DNA of 64,000 nt from Ecdyonurus torrentis (GCA_949318235.1 OX439132.1:17473256-17537255), one strand, 5' to 3'. Shown: positions 25,052 through 38,036, counted from the first letter of the stretch. The notes: generated by a model from the sequence alone, not told the origin. Program-made: numbers and translations.

Positions 25052-28000
25052 GTTCATATGACCTCCTATATATATTTTCATTGCCATCTCATCTTTAATA
25101 AGTATTATGTATATTACCAGAGTATAAGTTATAACGTAAGAGGATGCGTGAATTCAATTATAAGAAAGTTATATTTAGTATAATATGCATAATTGCATGC
25201 ATATATACATATATATATATATATATATAAACATACGCGATAATTATGGTAAAATTAATTATACCCTCATTACAGTATATGTAATCTAATCTTTATTTTA
25301 AAAGGAAAACATTTAACACAATTATTTTAGGAAATCTAAATCTAGTTTATGTAGATTATGGATTATTATCATCATCTTCTTCTTCTTCTTTTTATTATTT
25401 TTTTATTATTTTTTTTATTTTTTTTTTTGTAAATAATATTTTTGGTACTTTTGTACTTTTAGATTACGTAAATTTGTAGATAAAGAAGTAAATTACAAGA
25501 GCGTTTTATTGTTTTTATACTGAGTTGAAGCTGTATGTAAAAATGTATATATCTTATTTCAGTTTTCGATTGAAATAAAATAACTATTAGTAAATTAAAT
25601 CAAGGTAACCATTATCAAGTTATGATACAAAAACATGAAGAGCAATATATGTAAATATTAAAAATTATAACAATAAAATTAATAAGAAATGTTGATGAAA
25701 GAGATGAGCATAACAGCAATAGTACATTACTTACGTGATGATGAAATTCATATAAGTAAATAAATAAATTGAAGCAAATAAGCGGCTTTACTTCTTAGAG
25801 TTTTGGAACATGCCTAATTAAGTTCCACCATGAGTACGTAAATTTGATGGACAAGTATATTAGCAGCAAACTGAAAGTAAATCTTCTCATATACCTTTCT
25901 TCAAACTCACAACAAACATATCGCTTTACATTTGCACAAAAGGAAAAGTCTTAATTACATAAACATTAAACCATTTCAAATGTGTGAATAACCTATTCTT
26001 CTTCATAAAAAAAAAGAAGAAGTTTTTACCTTAAAATGCAAAAGAAAAAACTATTTTTTTAGCACTAAAAACGTGTCGACTAAAAAGATTCATTTTATTG
26101 TATTTATTTGTATACATACTATTTTTATTTCCTTTTACAGGTCTAATTATTACAATAGAAAACAAAACTTACTAAATTAAAATGATGAATCTTTGAAGAC
26201 CAAACTTGCTTTAAAAATTTCATCAAATATATTTAAGTTAAAATAACTTTATTTCTTGTGAATTTCTTAGCTTTAAATAAAAATAAAAAGTAATAACTTA
26301 GCTACTAGCAGTGCATTTTGCAGACTTTTTAAACTAATAAATAAATGATTATTTTTACTAACACGAACATTGGGGACCAAAACGAAGGAATACTCTCCAT
26401 TTAATTCATTTTTATTATTTTCTAACATTAATTGTATAGCAAAATATCAATTAATTAATATTAATAATACAAAAAAAAAAAAAAAAAAAAAAACGAAACG
26501 AAAAAAAACAACAACAACGAAAAAAACAATAATCAAAACGATTATTCTAAAATATATTGAAAATTTGTGAAACAATTCTAAGATCAATTTTAAGTATGCA
26601 CCTTGCTTATTGTATAATTATTTATTTATTAATTATAAATTAATTTATTTATTTTATAAAATTTAGGACAAATTTTAATTATCTAAATTCTGTCCTTTTG
26701 TATTATAATGGTGATAATAATGAAATTATTTTATTTAGATGTATGTAAGAGCTTGATAGCCCTTAGATATATATTAAAAAAGGGATAATTTTTTATATCT
26801 TGTAAGAAAGTAAACTCGATCTTTAATTATTGTTGTAATGTTTATTATTGTTGAATATGATGAGAGAGAGAGGGAGAGATAAAGAAGTTGGCATATACAC
26901 ACAGCATAAAGCGTGACGAGTTAAATAATGATAATACAATATACACACTATACTACACCGACACTGCTTTACTTACTTTTAAGTTCGATCATTTGTATCT
27001 GTATCGAATTGTCCATGCATCCATGCAGTTTCCACAAGCCAGTCCCAGGTTGTATGCTTCAATGAACCAAAGAAATAAGAAGACGAGCAAACGTGTAACA
27101 ATTGACTATTATTATTATTATTATATACTCAAAATTTACACATTTCTTTTTTATTATTTATCTAAAGAAAAAAATATTATAATATGCAGTATAATATAAG
27201 ATATATAAAAATATATCAATTGAAGCATTTATTTTTATAGATATTCATATATCCTTGAAATTATATATTTTATTTCAATCCATTAATTATTATATATGAA
27301 AAGTATAATATACTTGATTTTTTTCTTTTCTTTTTTTAGGTAAAGTACTTTAAGGATGACTGCGTATTACATTTTTCTTTTGTCATGAACGGAAATGAAA
27401 ATCCATCGTATATTTTTTATCATTAAAAAAAAAAAAAATCATTTGCAATGTCTCATATTTTTTTATATTATTTTTATATATTGTGAAGTTCTATCAAATC
27501 GACATATAACTCAATCTGTAATTTTCTCTACGCCAACTTCAGAACCAATTAATTATATCTAATATATTTGATCATTCAACTTGATTAGATTTCTTAATTG
27601 AGTATCGTCATTTTTAACAGTTTTTTTTTCTTTCTTTTCTTTATATTTATTTATGCTTGAACTTTAAATTCTTAATAAGAACGCAACTAACCAAAAAGTC
27701 TTTTCTTTTAAATATATGCAACACAATACAAGCATGAAATAGGTTTAACCTTTTCTTGTTTTTATTTTTTCTAGCAAAAATGTATGGTATTTTCTTTTAG
27801 ACTATAGATTCGGACGTTTTTTTGTTTTTTGTTTTGTAAACAAAAAAATATATATAAACAAACTTTTTAGATATGATTGACAAGGAAATTTAATTTTACG
27901 TAACAAATTAAAGTATATAAGTTTTATAAAAAAATATATATATATAAATTTTAAATGAAGGATGACATTTTTTTTAAAGTTTTTTTTAATGGTATTTTGA

Positions 28001-29109
28001 AATCGATAGTGCGTATACTATATTTAAATTTAGCTAAATATAGACAAATTTTATAAGACATTTAACTTTGTCTTAAATACTACGAATAAAAAACATAGAT
28101 TATAATTTTAAACGTGGGTGGCTCCTTATTAAAAGTATTTTTTTATTTGGTATAGCTAGTAAAAGTGTAAAGCATGAATTTTTACCTTTGTCGTCTCGGT
28201 TAATAATTACTATAAAACAATTATCACTTATTTTTTTATAATTTTACCTACCACGATGTCAAAATGATGAGTTAAAAAATTGTTGCAATTCTTTATGGAG
28301 GAATCAAAAAGTAAAACTCATCATACACTTGACTGACAATACATTTATGCCTGTTAACTTTTTTTTTATTTATGTCCTCATAAAATACAGAGTTCAGGTG
28401 CCATGAAAGTTCAAATTCCAGAGTTATATAATCATTCAACTTAATATTATTAAAATGAAGGGGGAAAAAATCAGAGTTTGAAATTTTATAGAAAACAGTT
28501 TGCAAGTTAATTAGGAGTTGATGTTTTTACACATGATTAGATATACGTTTGTTATCATGCTCATACAAAAAGAAAAGAAAAGAAATTTAAAAAAATCATC
28601 AAAAGAACTTAATATAATTATACCAATGGCCAAAATCTTATATTAAAAAAACTGTTGTAATTATACATTATGGTGCTTTTTTATTATTATTATTATTATT
28701 TTTTTTTAATAACTTTATTTTGAATAAAAAAAAATCATAAAAATCATAAAAATCGATGACAATTTCTTAAAATATATTTTAACAAATATTATAGGTTCAA
28801 TAATGTTAAAACTTCAATAATTATTTATCCTGTCAGTGACAATATATTTGAAATTCTATCAGCGATAGTTCTTAACAATTAAGCTCTCGCCATGAAGGAA
28901 GCCAAACTGCAAACTCTGTATAACATAAAAATATAACCGTATCATAACTTGAATCAGTCCAATTTTATATTCTCTACTTTTGGGTTTGTGTACCAGCCAC
29001 AATTGCATTTCAATAAAATTAACCCTAAAAGAATTTCTATAGGTTTTGATATTATATGCATGTGGTATTTTTGAAACAGAAATATCAGTCAAAATAAATT
29101 TTTGAGCAT
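25052..29109. other. Long AT-rich non-coding stretch
   Basis: Includes a TA run at 25209-25229, an A run near 26471-26493 and scattered homopolymers. Open frames are short, Lys/Ile/Asn/Tyr-rich and without domains. I see nothing else supportable. Confidence 0.5.
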
Positions 29110-29475
29110 TACATATGTAAAAGATATGAAAGCCATAGACCACATAAAACCACATGTGCTTTTTAATGAATAAACACTTAATGGGATCTTCAAAACTGAT
29201 GACAATTTTTACCAGTATATATGTTAATGTAGCCCCACGAGAGAGCGTGAAAAAACTGTAAAGTATGCAATTTGCGTAAAAAATCATGTTTATGACCTCA
29301 GAAACATGCAAAAATTAGTATTAAAATGTTGTGCGGGTTGCATAAATCAAGTTTTCTGATCACTGCTACGGAGCTACTGTTGGGTTTTGAGACAAACTAA
29401 TGTTATTTATGTAAATCCCATCAAGTGTTTTGTGATATAAATGCTTATGTTTTTCTCTGGGCTATTCCTTTAAGC
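29110..29475 (-). repeat. Dispersed repeat family R, copy A
   Basis: Read on the minus strand, this matches copies at 37752-38036 and 50627-50976. Shared anchors are ATAAGCATTTATATCACAAA, TTTGTCTCAAAACCCA, GCAACCCGCACAACATTT, ACGCAAATTGCATACTTT and GATCCCAT. A 150-codon minus-strand frame overlaps it but is not conserved as protein in copy B. It is probably a non-autonomous transposon or retroposon family. Confidence 0.8.
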
Positions 29476-29561
29476 TTTATGTAATTTTTAAGTTCGTTGT
29501 TCTTAAATTATAACTTATTATATTTGTCTCAATATTGTAAAAAAATGTAAAAGTAAATATA

Positions 29562-29565
<4 letters not shown>

Positions 29566-29622
<57 letters not shown>
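29566..29622 (+). repeat. (GA)n microsatellite
   Basis: Uninterrupted GA tract of about 28 units. Confidence 0.95.
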
Positions 29623-29625
<3 letters not shown>

Positions 29626-30480
29626 CAATGATAATTCATGATGTTAAGGTCATTTCATTAAAGACAAATCTTATTTTTATATGTATAATTATCTTGTCGT
29701 GATGGTTTGTAAAGTTTTTGATGTGATTTTCTCTATCTATCACGGCAAGCAAGTAACATTGTCCATTGTTGATAAATATATTATAACTAACCTATATAAA
29801 TAAACTTCAATTGAAAAGAAAGAAGATGCAGCTTGCTTTGCTTTCTTGTGCTGTCATGCAAACTAGAGTTTTTACCTTTCTATGTAAAATGAACTTCTCT
29901 CTATCTATATTAATGCATATTTAAGCTGTATACAAATAATGCACAATGCTTGTTCAATATTGTAACATTTTTTTTTTCTACACTTCTTCTTATAAGAAAG
30001 TTTTACTTGATATGAAATCTAGAACAGGAAATTTTAATTGTGTATATTTTGAATGATAAATAATCATGCTGTGTTAAATTTTTTTTTAAAGAATAATTTG
30101 CATTAAATTTGATAATAATCATAGTAGTATGCATCTTTTGTTTACCGTGTTAAAGTTTTCCTTACTTTTGACAGTGAATATTATTACAATTATAAAAACT
30201 TTAACTTTTCGCTACAGTATACAGATAGAAATTTGTATAAAAAAAAGCAACAAAGCAAATTTATCAAAATTTCAGAATTTCAGTATTTCCTCAAAGCAAC
30301 TTGTAATTAATTTTTTAATAGCGTAAACACCTTTTTTGCTCGTATTATTTGTGTATTTAATTTTTTATTCTTAATATATTTAACTATCTAATGTGTTATT
30401 AGGTAACACTTACATTAAATAAATCAATCTAAAATCTTTTCTTTTTCGTACAATATAATCAACATTTTGTTTATGCACCT
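29623..30480. other. AT-rich non-coding stretch
   Basis: No signal beyond background. Confidence 0.5.
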
Positions 30481-30608
30481 AATGGACCACTTGCAATTAA
30501 GTGTTATTAATTGTTGCAACGTATAAGGGAAAATAATTTTTCCATAAGAAATGCATTAAGAATATTTCAAATTATTATAAAAAGTTCATTCGTGGCAAGT
30601 GGTCCATT
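30481..30608. mobile_element. MITE with TGGACCACTTGC ends, copy 1
   Basis: A 128-bp unit with terminal inverted repeats AATGGACCACTTGC and its complement. Inside, ATAAGAAATGCATTAAGAAT is shared with the copy at 32299-32522 (ATTAAAAAT there), which shows that both belong to one family. It has no coding capacity. Confidence 0.8.
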
Positions 30609-31204
30609 GTCACTAAAAAAATTTAAACTCACAGCGAGTTTCACAGTCTTTAAATTTTTGATCACCCAATTGACAAATAATCATTATCATATATACTTTC
30701 TTTATAATTTTATATTTAAATATAAATAATATTGAAAATGTTATATTATATGCGCAGTTATATATATATATATATATATACTTAATATCAATATAATTGG
30801 CCTCATACATAATTCACGAAGTTACAGTTTCTTTGCGTCCTCCAGAATTTGAATTTCAAATTTACAGAATTTCTGTAGAGTTTGACTTGAGAAATGTAAC
30901 AATGTGTTCAATTATTGTAGTACATACTTATACAAAGCATCTCTGGTACTTCATATTTTTTTACACATTTTTTATTGTGAATATTTTTCTATGTGTGTTT
31001 TTTTTCCTTTACAAAAAAATAATTTGAGACAGTATTATTTTTCTTTTCTTTTTCTTTTCTTTTTTTTTTTTAATACGAAAATACGAAGTTTACTATTTTT
31101 TTGTACTGATTATTTTTTCTTTTTTTTTATCACAATTTAATAAAATTTGCACTCAAATCAAGGAATAAAAAACAGTTATATTTGTTCATATTGACTTAAA
31201 ATGA
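30609..31204. other. AT-rich non-coding stretch
   Basis: A TA run lies at about 30758-30780 and T-rich patches at 31030-31130. No gene recognised. Confidence 0.5.
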
Positions 31205-31262
31205 CCCAGTGTGGTACCGCGCCCGCTTGCATAATTATATCAAACCCTCAGCAAAATCATTC
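31205..31262 (+). other. Possible tRNA-like SINE head (partial)
   Basis: A GC-rich island reads CAGTGTGGTACCGCGCCCGC, close to the D-arm and A-box of tRNA-derived SINEs, followed by ATATCAAACCC, which fits a B box at about 7 of 11 positions. Spacing between the boxes is short and the acceptor stem cannot be paired. It is read as a truncated tRNA-derived retroposon, with a chance resemblance possible. Confidence 0.3.
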
Positions 31263-32298
31263 CTTTCTGAGACTGTACTTGTTTTACCCCCACACACAAA
31301 CATTACACTGTAGTTTTAAGACAGGACAAATTACCTATTATTAATTAAAAACGTACTGCACAATCACTCAAATAAAAATTGTATACAAAAAAAAAAAAAA
31401 AAAAAAAAAGTACTACTCACACTTACACACCACTCACTGGCACTGGTGAATCCCTAGTCCAACTGTGATTATTATTATTATCATGATAACTCTATGATAA
31501 ATTGATAAACTGGACAATATCGATAAATTACAAGAAACTGACTCATCATAATATCGTACATACTTATGCCTTATGTCATATAGTTCAAAGTCTAAAATTA
31601 GTAACAAACGTATCTATTTTGTGTTTATTATTTTTCTTCAAATTTATGTCATTCCATACCAGCTCAGTTTGACTCTACGCTGTGAAGTGAGTAGACACAG
31701 TGCTTGATCGATATGTTTTTATATTTTGCTAATTTGTGGCTTATTTTAATAAGTATATACATTATACTGATCAGATTTTATAAAATAATATAAACTATAT
31801 TAACAACCAAAATCATTACAGCAAAAAAGTTTAAAAATATAGAAACTATTGCGTTTATTGGATAAAAAATTGCTATTTTCGTAAGTACCAAATATATTTT
31901 TTATTATATTTTTTATATAATTTTATAACTATTATTATAAAGTATGCAAGGTTTTAAAAATTTATTTAAAATTTTTTAAACTTTATTCTGTATAAGTAGA
32001 CCATTAATGAAAAATTAAGGTAGTTTCATATGCGTTTAACGTATATTAGTTGAAATTTTATTTGTCTTGATGAGTCCCGACACTAATTCCATGCTACTTT
32101 TATGCTTCCAATTATATTATGTAATACCTTGATGTGGACCTCGATGTAATACATAATAATATATCATATCACTCCATGATTATTGATCAATCAATCTGGT
32201 ACTTTTCAATCAGGACAAACAAATGTGATACAGTCATAGTACTGAATATTCAATGATACATATTTAATGAAAATATGTTGTTCCAAGATCTTGTTCTA
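31263..32298. other. AT-rich stretch, poly-A at 31388-31409
   Basis: An A run of about 22 bases follows the tRNA-like head by about 125 bp and could be its tail, but target duplications were not found. The rest is background. Confidence 0.45.
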
Positions 32299-32522
32299 TT
32301 GGACCACTTCCAATGAACATTTTTTAAATTGTTGTTCCGTATTTATGATAACGATTTTTCAATAAGAAATGCATTAAAAATGTTTAATTTAATTAAAATA
32401 TGCATAATTCCTTTTATGCCGAAGCCACACTACACAAATTAAAGTCATAAACGAGGTACTTAATCGGCTGAAAAGGCAGCGTAATAGACGCGCGACACTT
32501 TCATTATGGCAAGTGGTCCATT
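32299..32522. mobile_element. MITE with TGGACCACTTGC-like ends, copy 2
   Basis: A 224-bp unit ending TTGGACCACTTCCA on the left and TGGCAAGTGGTCCA on the right. It shares AATAAGAAATGCATTAA with copy 1 but has about 100 bp of extra, GC-richer internal sequence (about 32415-32500). Confidence 0.75.
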
Positions 32523-33755
32523 AAAAAAAAAATGAATGTAAAAACTAATTAATTCATTTTCACCAATATACAAATACATGTAAATATACATATGTCAAGG
32601 TACTTATATTAAAAAAGTATAAAGTATTATAAATACATTAATAAAACTATAAGAAGGTTAGTGGAAAGAAAGCATGCAAGACGTTCATAGATACCACAAA
32701 CATGAGCTTTGTTGCATAGATTCTGCGTAGCGAAGCACATAATTAATTAACTATATATACTATTCAAATCAATAAGATTTAATTAAATTCTCTATATTAT
32801 ATCATATAAAAACAGAAAACAATAATATTGTTTTGTATTGTTTAAAAAAAAAACTCTAATTTAATAATTAATCTTTAAAATCAGTTAGAAATCATGTGTA
32901 TTACTTTCATATTATTGTTATGAATTTATTATTTCAATGAGTTCATTGAATGGAAAATTATATGAAAATAAATAATTTAGGGAAACAATAAAAACAGCTA
33001 TCCATTACATATAGAATATTATTTGAACTAATTATTATTATTTATTTTTTTATAGTAAAAATAGAAAATTTGTATATATTATATTTATGTAAATACACTC
33101 ATGAGTAAGTAGTACGGTTTTTACTATAATATAAATAATCAGAACAAAGACCTTGTTGTATAACAATAGACTCTTTTTTTTTAATATACAGTATTTTAGT
33201 AATCTTCAAATATTTATTTAAGTGTAACAAACGCGTAAAAAAAATATTAAATGGTAATTTTTAAAACGAGAGAAAAAAAATGTAGCGTTTATATTACATT
33301 TCTATTGCTTTATGATTAATGTCATGGTAATATTCTGGTAACCTTACAGTATTTGTATTTTATCTAGTTCATTTTTGACTCCTACATCGTCTACTTGTCT
33401 TTTCTACATATAAGACGTAACAGATTTATGAAGTGCCATAATGACTTTTGATTTGATTGATTAATACCGTGTTTTTACTTGTCCACTCCCTATAGGACAC
33501 GTTTCACATGCACATATTAGTAATCTGAGATGCCGTTTTTATAACCTCGAGATGCAATATAATGTTGCAGTTATTCTATACATCCATCTTAAACCTCTAA
33601 TTTATATTTCTATAGTTTCTTCAAGTTGGGTAAATTTCATTATCCAGTGTTATAAAAAGACACTACTTAATAAATTTAATTTAATAATTTGAGCTTCATA
33701 AAATGCAATATAATATGTTGCACATTCAAAAATACATCCATTCAGATTAGTATCT
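32523..33755. other. AT-rich non-coding stretch
   Basis: No gene or repeat family recognised. Confidence 0.5.
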
Positions 33756-33759
33756 TTAA

Positions 33760-34048
33760 GGCGGGAAATCATGCGGGATTCGACTTAAAAGTTGTATAGA
33801 AAAATCTGAAATTTTGCAGTGATACATTAGGATAAAGTATCTTCAAAAATGTAAAGAATTTGGGGATGCTAGATTTTAAATTATGATTTTTTGTCCCATA
33901 AGTGCCTATGTAAATTTCAATAACTATTTTCTCTCTCATTTGATAGTCACTGGTTCTGAAAATTGTATCTAAGGTATCTGTTAATATATTAACTTCATAA
34001 AGTTTGGGAGTTTTCTTTTGAGATACAAGCCATCTATAGATACAACCC
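33760..34048. mobile_element. Diverged TTAA-flanked element, copy 2
   Basis: Bounded by TTAA at 33756-33759 and 34049-34052. Internally it shares ATGCGGGATTCGACT-like and AATCTGAAATTTTGCA segments, in the same order, with the better-preserved element at 47338-47667, and ends with a TTTTGAGATACA segment like that element. The terminal inverted repeat is mostly decayed. TTAA targets are typical of piggyBac-type transposition. Confidence 0.55.
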
Positions 34049-34052
34049 TTAA

Positions 34053-34916
34053 TTGAAAATATATATAGTTATAGAAATTTAATGTAAAACATAATATAGA
34101 AATTATAATTGACATGCTACAATACATGATTATATATAGTTTAAATGAATTAGTTTTAATAATTTAATTCAACTTCTTGGGGGACAGCCTGGAATAATAA
34201 TAATAATATCTCACAAAAGTTAGTTGCACTATAGTATAATATATAGACAACTTTTAGTTTCTATTGTGTGAAACTTTGTATGGTGTTGATGCAACTTTTT
34301 GCCACTATATTCTGACAAACTATCTGAGTGAACACAGTTGGTCGAGTGAGTGAGCTCATTATGTATATTATAATATACTTTATATTATTTAATATACCAA
34401 GAAATTGAACACACATACAAGAATGTATAACTTTTCAATGAATACTGGTAGTCTTGTATAGTTCAAAGTTCAAACTTATATGTTAGAGCTACAATTTCTA
34501 ATATATTTTTATTATAATTATTTTCTAATGTAATGTCTATGATAATTTATTGTGTACATGTGTAAAGTACAATAAAATAACAAAATTTCAAATAAATCAA
34601 TTTTAAGTTACATGGTGTACTTTTCCTCATGTTCATCCCTTCTACATTAAAAAATAAAATATTAATGAAAATATTATGAAATAAATAAAGTAGCTGAGTT
34701 CAAATCTGTTTTAACAAAGTTTAGATTCAACCAAATTTCGTGTTTTTAAGTAGATGAAAATCTCTAACAGGAAGTTATATTATAGAATATCAAAATTCAA
34801 AATGTTTAAAAGTAGTTAGAAATTTCAGCAGTAAACAGTGTACGGACAGACACTATGATATGAATTTTACTTTAATATTACCCAATGACAATATCATGGA
34901 ATTGAACATTGACAAT
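34053..34916. other. AT-rich non-coding stretch
   Basis: A short GGGGGACAGCCTGG patch followed by ATA repeats near 34180-34205 hints at a retroposon tail but is too short to call. Otherwise background. Confidence 0.45.
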
Positions 34917-35021
34917 AATAATAAAATAATAATAAATAATGGCTTTTATTGGGCAAAATCAGGCTACAGAACCTCTCAATTTAACCCAACTGTTTAACAG
35001 TACAGTCAGTTACAATTTTAA
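34917..35021 (-). mobile_element. LINE-type 3' tail fragment, copy 1
   Basis: On the minus strand the sequence reads AGTTGGGTTAAATTGAGAGG, then GCCTGATTTTGCCCAATAAA, then an ATT-type simple tail. The AATAAA (plus 34945-34950) sits just before the tail, as at the 3' end of a non-LTR retrotransposon. A second copy with the same arrangement is at 36371-36462. No reverse transcriptase frame remains. Confidence 0.55.
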
Positions 35022-36370
35022 ATTATAGTGCAAACAAAAAATTTCATGATGTTAATGTTTTTCTTTATCCCTTATACTTATTAAATAATATTTTTTTAAA
35101 TAATCCATGTTGATAATTTTTAATTGTCATAAAATGGTTTAACACTTCAAAAATATTAAAACACCTTTTTTTAAATAAATAATTCTTCATTTATATTATT
35201 AATTATTTTGATAAATATATTATCATATATATTATGGTACTGTATAAAGCCAAGAATAAAATTAAACATAAAACCATAGACCATAGAGTCTGTATAATAT
35301 GCAACTATAGGAATTTTCTATATTCTCCGACAACAACTATACCAAATTTTAAACTTTATTAACTTTATGACAATTAACTATTTTAAGAAGATTTGAAACA
35401 TTTTATTAAAATACTAAAACTAATGTTTACTTATTTAATATAATAAAGAGAGATGATAAAGATTTAAATATACACTGCTTTTAAAATGTAACAATCACAT
35501 CACAAATACTCAAAACACTTAAAATTTTAATCAAAATTGTCCCTTAAAATTCTAAATTTAAAAATGTCTCTTTTTTTTTTACTCAATTTAATATGAAACC
35601 TTTTATTATGGTTCATTTCTCTCTTGTATTTCTCAACAATATAGACTTTAAGAGCAGGAAGTGTGAATGGATAAATGAGCACCTGATATTTATATGTGGA
35701 GGTGTTAGTGTCATTAGCTAAAGAGGAAAATGTTTTTAGAAAAATATATTTATATTTAAAATGCTATATTTAACATCGCAGTCGTAAGTAGGTGTGACAT
35801 TTTTTTTTTATAAATAATTAAAATTTTAATCCCACTCCCATAAATCATGTTACAGATTGTGTAGGTGGAAAGACGAAATATATTAATTATTAAAATCAAA
35901 CTTAAAATACAAGTCATAATCATTTACCATTCATTAAATATTATTATTTTTATTAACTTAAATGTTATACGAAGAGATCAATTCGAAAAGTCACATTTTT
36001 TTTCTCCAAAAAAAGTTTTTCTCATGACTCTTTTAATAATTTATCTCATTTTTTCAAGATTATTTGCAATATATATTTTTATTAAAATTATATTGATTTT
36101 TGTTATTGTATTTTTAAAGTAAAAAGCTTGTTCCTGTGAAAAAAGTATGGGATATTCAAATTTTAGTAAAATTTAAGCCTTAAAATTATTAATAATAATT
36201 AATAATTCTAGCTGCAAAAGAAAATAAATATTTTTATTCTTCTAAATTTATAAAGCTATATTAACTATATTATTAATATAGCAGTGATACATGAATGATA
36301 GGTAGGTATATAGGTATAGAATAGATAAATTAAACATATTTTTCATATGTAATAACAATAAAAAAAACAC
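35022..36370. other. AT-rich stretch between the two LINE tails
   Basis: Very AT-rich. Weak similarity to the region upstream (minus strand) of the second tail may continue for a further 100 bp, but I cannot align it confidently. No coding signal. Confidence 0.45.
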
Positions 36371-36462
36371 ATTTTATTGGGCAAAATCAGGCATACTATA
36401 CAAACCTGTAAATTAACCCAACTCGTCGTGGTTTACAATATAATCAGACACCAATTTAACTA
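36371..36462 (-). mobile_element. LINE-type 3' tail fragment, copy 2
   Basis: On the minus strand it carries AGTTGGGTTAATTTACAGG and GCCTGATTTTGCCCAATAAA in the same order and spacing as copy 1, then a T-rich end. The shared block includes the AATAAA. It is a truncated retrotransposon copy with no coding part. Confidence 0.55.
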
Positions 36463-36675
36463 CTTTTCAATTTACTCGTAATGATATGAAAAAGTATAAT
36501 TTATTATTTTAAATTGTATTTATTAAATCTTGCTTAAAAAAATCTTAAGCACTGCAATCTATAAGAATATGTGCAAAAAAAAAAAAAAGAAAAAAAAAGC
36601 ATATAATAATAAAAAAATAAAAAAAAAGGTTTTTTTAAAACAGGTGATACTCTGAATTCGTGATGACCTATAGTT

Positions 36676-36701
36676 CACGTGACTGTTACGGAAGTCACGT
36701 G
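36676..36701. promoter_or_regulatory. Tandem CACGTG E-boxes
   Basis: Two CACGTG hexamers (36676-36681 and 36696-36701) lie 20 bp apart, within TTCACGTGAC and AGTCACGTGT. Tandem E-boxes bind bHLH or bHLH-PAS dimers in insects. No promoter is visible nearby, so this remains an inferred site. Confidence 0.3.
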
Positions 36702-37751
36702 TTTGTTATAATGGTATGTCCCTCTCTGATACATGCTCCACATGATCACGAGTGGTAAAAAAAATAAATATATATAATATATAAAGATCGTACACAAGGA
36801 TAAATAAATAAGAAAAGAAAAAAAAAACATAAAAAACTCATTCATTACATCACTTTATGTATAGATAAATCTTAATGTATATGTATAGTTAATGTTTAAT
36901 CGTGAACACTATTTGTTATAATAATAAAAAGAAAAAAATTAAATCTTCTCATATAGCTAAAACATATACGTATATATATAAAAAAAAGATAGAAAAAAAG
37001 TTATTAAATATACGGAATAATCAATCAAAACAGATCTTTATAATACACTGAAAGAATTAAGATAAGGTCTAAACTTATAGATTCTCTAACAAATTATTTG
37101 CTATTTATTGCGGTGGTATACAAGAAGACTTTTTTGATGATCTTTCAAACGTAATTAAATTATAAAGCTTAATATTTGTTACTTGATCTCGATGAACCAG
37201 TAATCTAATCTTTCGTCTATATACTTTAAAACCACAAAAGTGTGAAGGTGGATTAAATCTTAAAGCAGGGATTTTATTCTTTGATTTTTGCACTGATAAA
37301 CTTAACACTGTTAAAGGAAAAAAGAAAAGAAAGAAGAAAGAAGGAGAAAAAAAAAAAAAAGATAAAAGTAACTTTTTTTTCTTAAATATATTCAAAATCG
37401 ATCGTAATTTTGAACTTATCACCTGAATAAAATATTCCTTATGACATGAGAGTAAAATATGGTTATTTTTATACTCGTGTTGCCAATTATATGTTCAGAA
37501 ATTTAAGTAAATATTAAATTCTAAGGATTCTTTCACTTTATTATCATTATGCATTGCTAGTTTCAGTCGAGTAGCTAGTGAAATAATATTTAAGTCTTAT
37601 GGAGGTGACGTTAACACTTTAAGTAACCAACTTGTCAACTGATTCATACAACAGTGACGAGTATTATTTGTAATATAAAAAAATATTTGTCTGAAAAATA
37701 TAATTATACTATTTTTTAGCATGATTTTGAATTAAAGACACAGCTAAGAAA
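36702..37751. other. AT-rich non-coding stretch
   Basis: A 105-codon minus-strand frame at 37105-37422 is partly poly-Lys/Phe. Its C-terminal half is compositionally normal but has no recognised domain, so it is not called. Confidence 0.45.
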
Positions 37752-38036
37752 ACATTAGCATTTTATATTGCACAAAACATTTGATGGGACTGATAGAAAT
37801 AACATTAGTTTGTCTCGAAACCCATCTGTAACAATTTATGCAACCCGCACAACATTTTCTTATTAATTTTTGTCTGTTTCTGACGTTATAAACAGAAATA
37901 TTGACGCAAATTGCATACTTTACAGTTACTTTCACGATCTCTTGTGGAGTGACATTATGTACATTCTGGTAAAAATTGTCATAAGTTTTGTATATATATC
38001 CCATTTTGTGTTTATAAACATTGAATAATGATTATA
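37752..38036 (+). repeat. Dispersed repeat family R, copy B
   Basis: Most diverged of the three copies. It keeps TTTGTCTCGAAACCCA, GCAACCCGCACAACATTT, TTTCTGACGTTATAAAC and ACGCAAATTGCATACTTTAC in the family order, and has lost the TAGC...GTGATCAGAAAA segment present in the other two. Confidence 0.8.

Noticed and set aside
24752..25183. 143-codon Arg-Glu-rich frame
   Set aside because: It is held open by two GA microsatellites, and the linker between them is unremarkable.
28859..29311. 150-codon minus-strand frame, partly similar to frames near 37.8 and 50.8 kb
   Set aside because: The similarity is at the nucleotide level of repeat family R; the reading frame shifts and breaks between copies, so it is not a protein family.
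34180..34205. GGGGGACAGCCTGG followed by ATA repeats as a retroposon 3' tail
   Set aside because: Too short, with no second copy in the window to confirm it.
37105..37422. 105-codon minus-strand frame
   Set aside because: Its middle is poly-Lys/Phe from an A/T run; the remaining half has no recognised domain or conservation evidence.
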